From assembly GCF_037975245.1 (NCBI RefSeq), contig NC_092561.1:10291001-10355000 (forward strand): DNA of 64,000 bases, in the 5' to 3' direction. The notes under the pieces were generated by a model, which saw only the letters and a program-made list of their open reading frames with translations, did not search any database and was not told the DNA's origin. Of this stretch, positions 56,195 through 64,000 are shown one piece after another. Both the position numbers and the translations under genes were made by a program. Positions within the stretch are counted from its first letter, which is position 1, and each line of letters begins with the position of its first letter. This stretch comes from Apostichopus japonicus (Eukaryota > Echinodermata > Holothuroidea > Aspidochirotida > Stichopodidae).

Positions 56195-57043
56195 AGTAGG
56201 GAGAACAGATACCAATGTGCCTGTCGTATGGTCAATGGTTGCTAGCCCATTCTAGCCATAAATTCCTCTTAGTAGGGAGAACCATATATACCAATGTGCC
56301 TGTCATATGGTCAATGGTTTCTAGCCCATTCTAGCCATAAATTCCTCTTAGTAGGGAGAACCAGATACCAATGTGCCTGTCGTATGGTCAATGGTTTCTA
56401 GCCCATTCTAGCAATTAATTCCTCTTAGTAGGGAGAACCAGATACCAATGTGCCTGTCATATGGTCAATGGTTTCTAGTCCATTCTAGCAATTAATTCCT
56501 CTTAGTAGGGAGAACCAGATACCAATGTGCCTGTCGTATGGTCAATGGTTTCTAGCCCATTCTAGCAATTAATTCCTCTTAGAAGGGAGAACCAGATACA
56601 GATGTGCCTGTCCTATGGTCAATGGTTTCTAGTCCGTTCTAGCAATTAATTCCTCTTAGAAGGGAGAACCAGATACAGATGTGCCTGTCCTATGGTCAAT
56701 GGTTTCTAGTCCGTTCTAGCTATTAATTCCTCTTAGAAGGGAGAACCAGATACAGATGTGCCTGTCCTATGGTCAATGGTTTCTAGCCCATTCTAGCAAT
56801 TAATTCTCTTTTAGGGAGAACCAGATACAGATGTGCCTGTCCTATGGTCAATGGTTTCTAGCCCATTCTAGCAATTAATTCTCTTTTAGGGAGAACCAGA
56901 TACCAATGTGCCTGTCGTATGGTCAATGGTTTCTAGCCCATTCTAGCAATTAATTCCTCTTAGTAGGGAGAACCACATACCAATGTGCCTGTCCTATGGT
57001 CAATGGTTTCTAGCCCATTCTAGCCATTAATTCCCATTAGTAT
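56195..57043. repeat. 77-bp minisatellite, 11 units plus a partial
   Basis: Unit AGTAGGGAGAACCAGATACC, then AATGTGCCTGTCGTATGGTC, AATGGTTTCTAGCCCATTCT and AGCAATTAATTCCTCTT. The GGGAGAAC block occurs at 56199, 56275, 56354, 56431, 56508, 56585, 56662, 56739, 56814, 56889 and 56966, with spacings 75-79 (mostly exactly 77). Variants cluster: units with AGAAGGG and ACAGATGTG are adjacent (56585-56740), and the two 75-base units (CTCTTTTAGGG) are adjacent. That is the pattern expected from unequal exchange or slippage. Confidence 0.95.
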
Positions 57044-57705
57044 TTCAGAACCAGATCCCAACTAGTTTCATTCAATTGTTTGTTTTTGGAACATACATTG
57101 AAAAAGTACTGTGAAAGAGTAATAACAGACTAGGTCTTAGGTTTAGGAAACATTCACACCCCTCTAATGCCTAATTTGTTCTAATGACTTATTATTGCTT
57201 CGTAATTAAAGTAGTCATGTAAAAGGATATATCACATTTTTGACACGTCCTTTTAAGATAAAGCCAGCTTTTTTTTTTTAAGCCTGACAAGATTTTATGA
57301 TTTCATCCTTTGTTAAAATTTTTGAATTTGCGTGCAGCATAAACTTCACACAGATAAAAGTTTATTCTAATATCACCTGTAAGGGTCTTTCTTTGAAGTT
57401 CTGAATTAACGAGCCACCCACACTAGCATAGAAATATATACTTATTTTAGTGAAGAAGGCCAATTGTAAAGCATAATATAAAATAAAGAGGCGCAAAGGT
57501 TAACGCAGCCCTGTACAACAAAGGACACAAAAAGAAAACTTGCTACCTGACAGAGTTTAACAAATGTATGTCAATGTCACGGTATAATAAGACAATGAGT
57601 GAGTTTTTATGTATCGGATAGATGTGGGAGTCTCTCAGCATTGTGCAATACTAAACAGTGACATAATACCCAATCCAACACCCAAACTAACACATCACCA
57701 CCAAA
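57044..57705. other. Non-coding interval
   Basis: AT-rich; nothing recognised. Confidence 0.5.
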
Positions 57706-57830
57706 GCTAATTCTACCAGCCTCACAGATTATATTTAAAGCTGAATTCTACCAGCCTCACAGGTTATAATCAAAGCTTTATGCTATATTTAATGCTTAAT
57801 TCTCTTAGCCACACAGGTTATAATCATATA
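57706..57830. repeat. ~37-bp tandem repeat, about 3 units
   Basis: ATTCTACCAGCCTCACAGAT / ATTCTACCAGCCTCACAGGT / ATTCTCTTAGCCACACAGGT, each followed by TATAAT or TATATT and AAAGCT- or TAATGCT-like sequence. Confidence 0.75.
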
Positions 57831-57949
57831 TAGTAAATGCCTTCTGAAGGAGGCAGCTGATGTAAGGGGAAGAAAGGAGGGTGTGACTGAGAAACTGTCT
57901 TTGATGTAACTTATGTTTTGAACATTATAGTCTCCTAATAGCTCATATA

Positions 57950-58340
57950 CAGTGGCGGAGCTAAGGGTATTGGTCAGGGGGGCCGAGAATGGTCTGAAGG
58001 GGCGCTTTCGACACTAAGCGGAGCGCCACCACAGGTTGGCGCGGATCGTACAAAAATGTTTTGAATAAAGATACTCCCTAGATCACCGGAAATGACCATT
58101 TCAGGGCCTTACTAATTTGCAGATAAATGAAGAATAAATAGGTGTCATAGCCATTTGTGACAACTCGGAAGTATATATGGGTGTTGAAAGTGACAAAATG
58201 TGACAATTGTCAATGAGAGAAGGTAGATGAGAACACAATAAAAAAGTGGTAAAAAGCTGAAAAGGGCACCAACAGTCCATTTGAGTCCATCAGAGGGGGC
58301 ATCTGCCCCCCCCCCTGACTGTATGGACGCTCCGCCACTA
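57950..58340. mobile_element. hAT MITE, 391 bp
   Basis: Ends are CAGTGGCGGAGC on the left and TAGTGGCGGAGC on the right (read inward on the minus strand), followed inward by a GGGGGGC tract on each side. The flanking 8-mers CTCATATA (57942-57949) and CTCATCTA (58341-58348) differ at one base. The interior has the hairpin module at 58023 and the associated GATCACCGGAAATGACCATT stretch at 58082. No coding capacity. Confidence 0.85.
58023..58042 (+). repeat. GCGCC hairpin module, copy 4
   Basis: GCGCCACC-ACA-GGTTGGCGC with flanks CTAAGCGGA and GGATCGTACAAAAA. The loop differs from copies 1 and 2; the stem is unchanged. Confidence 0.8.
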
Positions 58341-58636
58341 CTCATCTACCCCTACTTCACCATACTGCATTACTATTTTTATGCAGGAAAATGTAGGATT
58401 TGGAATGTTAGTTACTGTAGTTGTAGCTTCATTATAAGTTACTTGCTGTAAATTTCTTAAAATTGTACTATAATCTAAATTTCTCATCTCAAGGGATGGG
58501 AGGGGGAAGGAGGGGGAGGCAGAAGGTGGGAGACGGGTAAGAGGTCATGAGAAGCATTGGAGAAGAGAATATGACAGACTTTACTGTCATTCCACAAATG
58601 GTTATTCCACTTTTATATAGCATACCTCATTTACAA
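58341..58636. other. Non-coding interval
   Basis: AT-rich with a GA-rich patch at 58495-58535; nothing else seen. Confidence 0.5.
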
Positions 58637-59178
58637 GGGACAAATAGCAGCAGGGACAATGGCAGGAGAGGGACAATGGCAGGAGAGGGGTAATGGCAGG
58701 AGAGAGACAATGGTAGGAGAGGGACAATGGCAGCAGGGACAATGGTAGGAGAGGGCAATGGCAGGAGAGGGACAATGGCAGGAGAGGGGTAATGGCAGGA
58801 GAGAGACAATGGTAGGAGAGGGACAATGGCAGGAAAGGAACAATGGCAAGAGAGGGGCAATGGCAGGAGAGAGACAATCGTAGGAGAGGGACAATGGCAG
58901 CAGGGGCAATGGTAGGAGAGGGCAATGGCAGGAGAGGGACAATGGCAGGAAAGGAACAATGGCAAGAGAGGGGCAATGGCAGGAGGACAATCGTAGGAGA
59001 GGGACAATGGCAGCAGGGACAATGGTAGGAGAGGGACAATGGCAGGAAAGGAACAATGGCAAGAGAGGGGCAATGGCAGGAGGACAATCGTAGGAGAGGG
59101 ACAATGGCAGCAGGGACAATGGTAGGAGAGGGACAATGGCAGGAGAGGGACAATGGCAGGAGAGAGACAATGGCAGGA
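58637..59178. repeat. 16-17-bp minisatellite GGGACAATGGCAGGAGA, about 33 units
   Basis: Unit variants (GGCAGGAGAG, GGTAGGAGAG, GGCAGCAGGG, GGCAGGAAAG) are arranged in higher-order blocks of about 100 bases that recur, for example ACAATCGTAGGAGAGGGACA at 58873, 58988 and 59084. The unit length is not a multiple of three, so the three long minus-strand frames (179-198 residues, rich in Pro, Leu, Ser, Cys, His) are artefacts of stop-free repeats in all phases. Confidence 0.93.
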
Positions 59179-60367
59179 TGGGCTACCAGTGATGGAAGGG
59201 GAGAAGCAAAGGAAGAGTAACAAATATTTCTGGTTATAATTTCAGAGCAAAAAGAAATATTCTTGGTATTAAAAACTGGTACTCAGTAATAAGTTAAATA
59301 TCGGTTGTAAATAGTAGCAATACAAGAAGCAGTATCAGTTTATCCAATGGACAGAATGAGGCAAGTTCAATGAGCCCCTAAAGCCAAGGGGCCTCTGTGA
59401 ACACTATCAATTGAGCTTACCCGCTACTTTCAAGCACAGTGGGGAGAGGGGAGGGAAGGCTGTATTGGGGGGGGGGGGAAGGAAGGACGGACGGACGGAG
59501 AATGCAAAGGATTTCAAAGGGTATTAATACAGTACTGGAAACATATACTGAGCACCTCTGGAGATTGTTACTATCAAAATCAAGATCAACATGAAGCCTA
59601 AGCATGCCTAGCCTACTTTGTACATTATATACATGTATCAATGTCGCTATTATCTAGTAAAGCCTAGCTATTTTCAGCTAATTGCTCTTTGGTGCATATA
59701 TGGAGAAACAATTCCATTGCATTGTGAACGGCAGACTTCTAAAGAGTCTAGCTGAATTAGTCATTAGAATGAATCTAATTGTGATCATTGTTAAGTGAAA
59801 TATTTGCACATAAATGTAATTTTCAGAGACAAGACCATATTGCAGCTGCTTCTGTGGCCTGTTGACTTCACGGCCTTGAACTGACAACCATTTTAACTTT
59901 TCCTCTTTTCCTCTTTTCAAGAGGCAGGTGGGGGATTATGATGGAATTGGAAGTGTCCTGGTACCCCAAGGAAAAAAAAACTTCAACGATGTTGACTCAC
60001 ACGTCCATCTGTGTAAAGGAATAATAAGCCATATATGCTAATATTGTAGAGCTGCGTTTACGGTTTTAATAATAAAAACCACTTGTTGAAAGATCATGTG
60101 ACTTCAGTGTTACCATGATTATCATGGCAAAATGGGATGAACAGATTGCAGGTTCAATGTAGGTTTAAATTCCAAGAGTGATAAGGGTGAGGAGAGGGTG
60201 AGGGGTGAGACAGAGGTGAGACTTATATATTAATCATTAGTTATAATGCCAAAGTTTACTTGCAGGAAACAAAACACATTTGTCCCTCCCTCTCCTCCCC
60301 TTCCCTCACTTGATACTCTGCTAACACGATACAAAACATATTGAGGCCCAAACTGGTTAAAGTGAAA
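59179..60367. other. Non-coding interval
   Basis: No supported gene. A G12 run at 59467-59478 and a (GGAC)n patch at 59484-59499. Confidence 0.5.
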
Positions 60368-60866
60368 AGTTACAGGCACATAAAGTATCTGACCAAGTTT
60401 TGTTAGCAATTGCCTGATCTTGCTCGTTGGATCAGGATATCCATGAACCTTTTCCCACTCCCTCTGAACCCCACATTCCACTCCCCCCCCACCCACCACC
60501 CATGCCCTACTCCAAAGCAATAACTAATTAATTGACAGGTGGTGAAATGACAACAAAAAAAGTTACAGGCACATAACATAGCTGACCAAGTTTTGTTAGC
60601 AATTGCCTGATCTTGCTCGTTGGATCAGGATATCCATGAACCTTTTCCCACTCCCTCTGAAACCCACATTCCACTCCCCCCCCACCCACCACCCATGCCC
60701 CACTCCAAAGCAATAACTAATTAATTGACAGGTGGTGAAATGACAACAAAAAAAGTTACAGGCACATAACATAGCTGACGAAGTTTTGTTAGCAATTGCC
60801 TGATACTGCTCGTTGGATCAGGATATCCATGAACCTTTTCCCACTCCCTCTGAACCCCACATTCCC
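60368..60866. repeat. 193-bp tandem repeat, 2.6 units
   Basis: Units start AGTTACAGGCACATAA at 60368, 60561 and 60754, exactly 193 bases apart. They are nearly identical (a few substitutions such as GACCAAG/GACGAAG and ATCTTGC/ATACTGC). Each contains CCCCCCCCACCCACCACCCA and TAACTAATTAATTGACAGG; the third stops after CCCACATTCC. The minus-strand frames in units 1 and 2 are near-identical read-outs, with no protein family recognised. Confidence 0.95.
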
Positions 60867-63244
60867 CATATACCCATACAAATTACCATCCTCTAGAATT
60901 GACAAGAAAGATGCGTTTGTCTAAAAAACCTGAGGATTATTGAATCGCCGGGAAGGGATAAAACAATCAAGGAAAGCTGGTAAAACATGCCTAGGTCAAT
61001 AATTTAACTGTTTGCTTTTCATTCATAACAGTAATAACCAAATGACTGAGTAACGATCAAGTGAAGAGAATCCGTGACGTTAAATATCAATCACTGACAA
61101 ATAAATTGCAGCAGTGGGCAGCTGTCTAACTGTGAGGAACAACTACCCATTGAGACACCCCCTTCAATGTTCATCTTAACCCCTCATATTACCCACTCTA
61201 GAAACAATTGTACCTCTCTATCAGCTGCCTGTTTGTGCTTTACAACAGATAATATATGAACACACCTTTTTTTCCCCCCTCTTCATTTGTAAATGTAAAC
61301 AAATAATTTTCCAAGTTAACAACAGTGAATAGAAATTAATTTTTATAACAAATGATAAACTTGGATGAGATGAGTTGGCCTGTGAAAGTCTTTGCTGATC
61401 TTTGGATTTTAGAAATTAAATATAAGTAGCTTGCTTGATCAGTTTAACCAGTTGCATGGTACTTAGACTAAGTTAAAAAAAATCATTTAAAACAAGACAA
61501 TGATATACAATGTTAATTGAAGTAGAGGCTGTGAAACGAGCAGGTGGGAACCAACATCACAAGGACTTGGAAATTATATTCCCTAAATGATTGCCACTTT
61601 CAGTGTGGTAATATGCAAATTTGCAAACCACCTCCTATACATATGCATGTAAGAGATGCATATTCATAATAAACTCATGTTCAACACCCAATTATCTGCA
61701 TCTTTGCTTGCAAATATCCATAGGAAATGTTCTTGATAGGGAAGGATATATATGTGATGGAAGTATTAAAGTTCTTTTGTACATCAAAATGCAGTTTTCT
61801 TTCCAGATATATCCTTATCGATGCCTAGCTATGATAATCAAATGTTGGAAATGGGATCTTAAAAATGCGTTCTACGCATGCATCAAACCTCTCCTGTTAT
61901 CTTACATTGTATATCCAGATAATCATTAGCTGGACAAGTTGATTTCAAGTGCAATCAGTTCTGACACTACTAGGGACTGGTGTGGATTGGGTTGGGGATG
62001 TGGGGAGGTGGGGGTATGTGTACAGAGAGAAAATTTGGGTGGATTGGGGTATGGGATGGGCTGAGGGTTGGAGTGGTGGGGAGGGATTAAAAAAGATATT
62101 TTGGTATCCTATGCAGTGGTAACTAGGGTATGGAAAGACAATTTGCACATAACATTCTTTTGGTTTTGAAGAAGTCCTCCAGAAAAGGATTTCAAAAGCA
62201 TTTGATTTGGCTAGACCACAATGGAACATACAGAAGACATGTTCACACAAGGACATGACAGCATCCAGAATGCCAATGGGCTTAGTAAGTTCTTGTCACA
62301 TTTTTATTTATATGAACAATCATTTCAAACACTTCAAGCAAAATTTCATATAAAAGTTTGACCATTTATTCAGTTCAAGTGATCACTAAAAGTTCTTGCA
62401 AAAAGCGCAGATCCAATCATATATATATATCCAAGTATCAAGATCATTGAATGCTTTAATTTAGGATTAACTGTGTATCTTCAAGGTTTGCAGACTTTTA
62501 AATTGACTTAAGTCTGGTCACCTCTGACCTTTATAGATAAGGTATGATTCTTTTAATGGCTCTTAAAAATAAACCCAAGTTGTACAGAAGCAGCTATGTA
62601 AATAAAATATTTGCATTAAATTGTAATGAAAGAAGCAGAAGTTTCCAAGAAATAATGATGGCTTTGTGAGAAGACCACTTCATCACTTAAATTAAACATA
62701 TTCTGAGATTACTTATCACCTGGAAATGTTACAATTTTTTAGCTACAGGCGACTACATTGCTATTTCTTTTCTACTTTGTTTAATAAACTTTTCTTTCTT
62801 TTTTTATACCAAATGCCATCAATCAAACACTTAGGTTATATATAATACAGATTGCTAGATCCTAAAGGAATGTATAGCTTTTGAATAAATGTAAGAATTG
62901 GACAAAGTGACACATGCTCTTGAAGAAAGACAACAAGGTAATTCACAGAAAACAGCTGCATTTTATGTTTGCCTTCTTTGGAAATGTCCACCAACTTCAG
63001 TTACGCCATTTATACCCGGCACATCAAATGAACCGTTCATACTTGTAATAAACATCACAGATTCTTAATTTACTCAAGCTATGGTCTGGAACTCTTTTCA
63101 GAAACAAATAATCGCTAGTGTAATAATCACGCTTTCATAGAGGTATGTGTAATTTGAATATATATGACCCATTGTGAGTACAAAAGCATGATTGCAAATA
63201 CAAGTTCTAGTACAAAAGCACAAGTACTTGTGTTACATTGTTCT
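60867..63244. other. Non-coding interval
   Basis: About 2.4 kb AT-rich with a GT-rich patch at 61980-62085. No gene or element recognised. Confidence 0.45.
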
Positions 63245-63666
63245 GAGTACCATTACTAGATTGAGTACCATAACTAGCTTGAGTACCTTTACTAGATTGA
63301 GTACCATTACTAGATTGAGTACCATAACTAGCTTGAGTACCTTTACTAGATTGAGTACCATTACTAGATTGGGTACCATTACTAGATCGAGTACCGGAAC
63401 TAGATTGAATACCATTAATAGATTGAGTACCAGTACTAGATTGAGTACCATTACTAGATTGAGTACCAGTACTAGATTGAGTACCATTACTAGATTGAGT
63501 ACCAGTTCTAGATTGAGTACCATTACTAGATTGAGTACCATTACTAGATTGAGTACCATTACTAGATTGAGTACAGGTACTAGATTGATACTATCACTAC
63601 ATAGAGTACCATTAATACATTGAGTACCAGTACTAGATTGAGAACCAGTACTAGATTGAGTACAGG
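63245..63666. repeat. 18-bp minisatellite GAGTACCATTACTAGATT
   Basis: About 23 units. Variable sites are ATTACT, CAGTACT, TTTACT and ATAACTAGC. A 54-base block (ACC-ATAACTAGC-ACCTTT) occurs twice near 63250-63350. The 18-base period is a multiple of three and stop-free, so both strands show long hexapeptide-repeat frames (LSTITR on plus, VLNLVM on minus). There is no start context or other evidence of translation. Confidence 0.93.
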
Positions 63667-64000
63667 CATAGGCGTACAGGACCATTTCAGTTTGGGAGGG
63701 CAGAAACTTTTGTGCCCAAAAGTTCCTGTGACACTATCTAAGCGGAGCGCCACCATTGGTTGGTGCGTAGCGTACAGGAAATGTTTTGGCAAAATATGCC
63801 TCTCAGATTGCCGGAAATGGCCCTTCTGAGGCCTTGCAAGTTGCATCGAAACATTCTTTATTTTATAACCTCCTCCCACGTTTTAGAAATTTACACTTCC
63901 CCAAAAATTTGGTAAATTAGAAGAAGAAAAAATGGTAACATCACTTTGAAGGAGAAAAATAGAACAGTATATTTTTTGAGCTCCTATTTAGTTACCGTAT
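63667..64000 (+). mobile_element. hAT-like element, left end and body, runs off the window
   Basis: Begins CATAGGCGTACAGGACC, close to the ends of the 48.2-kb MITE (CATAGGCGTAGGAGCC), immediately after the 18-bp minisatellite. It carries the hairpin module at 63747 and the stretch CAGATTGCCGGAAATGGCCC at 63806 followed by TTGCAAGTTGCATC, which also occurs inverted in the 45.5-kb MITE. The right end is not in the window, so the target duplication (expected AGTACAGG) cannot be tested. Confidence 0.65.
63747..63766 (+). repeat. GCGCC hairpin module, copy 5
   Basis: GCGCCACC-ATT-GGTTGGTGC with flanks CTAAGCGGA and GTAGCGTACAGGAAA. One stem C has become T, giving a G-T pair in the folded form, so the fold is still possible. 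Confidence 0.8.

Noticed and set aside
58602-59223. Three overlapping 179-198-residue frames on the minus strand
   Set aside because: All three phases of a 16-17-bp minisatellite are open, so length is no evidence of coding.
60230-60713. Two similar minus-strand frames (about 61 and 96 residues)
   Set aside because: They are units of the 193-bp tandem duplication; no domain recognised.
63192-63685. 143- and 150-residue hexapeptide-repeat frames on both strands
   Set aside because: An 18-bp stop-free repeat explains both; no start context, signal peptide or conserved flanks.

Overview
This is a non-coding, repeat-laden stretch of an animal nuclear genome. It has no ribosome-binding sites, operons or long open frames. 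It does have tRNA-derived SINEs with Pol III boxes, hAT-type DNA transposons with 8-bp target duplications, long (TA)n, (GAT)n and (AAT)n microsatellites, many minisatellites and many G or C runs of 12 bases or more. The overall look (AT-rich, dense in MITEs and simple repeats) fits a marine invertebrate, perhaps a deuterostome such as an echinoderm. That placement is an impression, not a demonstrated identification. I found no intact protein-coding gene and no exon I could defend. The only recognisable coding remnant is the C-terminal end of a hAT transposase at about 20125-20630 on the minus strand.

Layout. 0-17 kb: microsatellites, a lone hAT-like terminus at 4.65 kb, and three copies of a tRNA-derived SINE (called A here) on the minus strand, each beside a (TA)n tract. 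17.3-21.9 kb: the structural centre of the window. A 3.2-kb decayed hAT transposon (17523-20744, perfect 8-bp duplication) carries the transposase remnant, a 17-bp-arm palindrome at its stop codon and several nested smaller elements; another hAT MITE lies just beyond. 22-45 kb: mostly quiet AT-rich DNA with minisatellites, a tRNA-Thr-like SINE (C) at 26.1 kb, and two copies of SINE B at 29.1 and 40.0 kb. 45-48.6 kb: a tandem duplication containing the edge of a hAT MITE, the MITE itself broken by a 134-bp retroposed insert with a 12-bp duplication, SINE B copy 3, and another hAT MITE. 50-64 kb: a diverged ~300-bp tandem repeat, a long (TA)n, a 77-bp minisatellite with 11 units, another hAT MITE (57.95 kb), a 16-bp minisatellite, a 193-bp tandem triplication, and an 18-bp minisatellite that ends against one more hAT-like terminus.

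The most interesting pattern is a short GC-rich hairpin module (GCGCC..GGCGC). It recurs five times across the window, and at least three of the hAT-like elements that carry it have clearly different terminal repeats. All repeat names (SINE A, B, C) are local labels, not database families. All calls were made by reading; no search was run.
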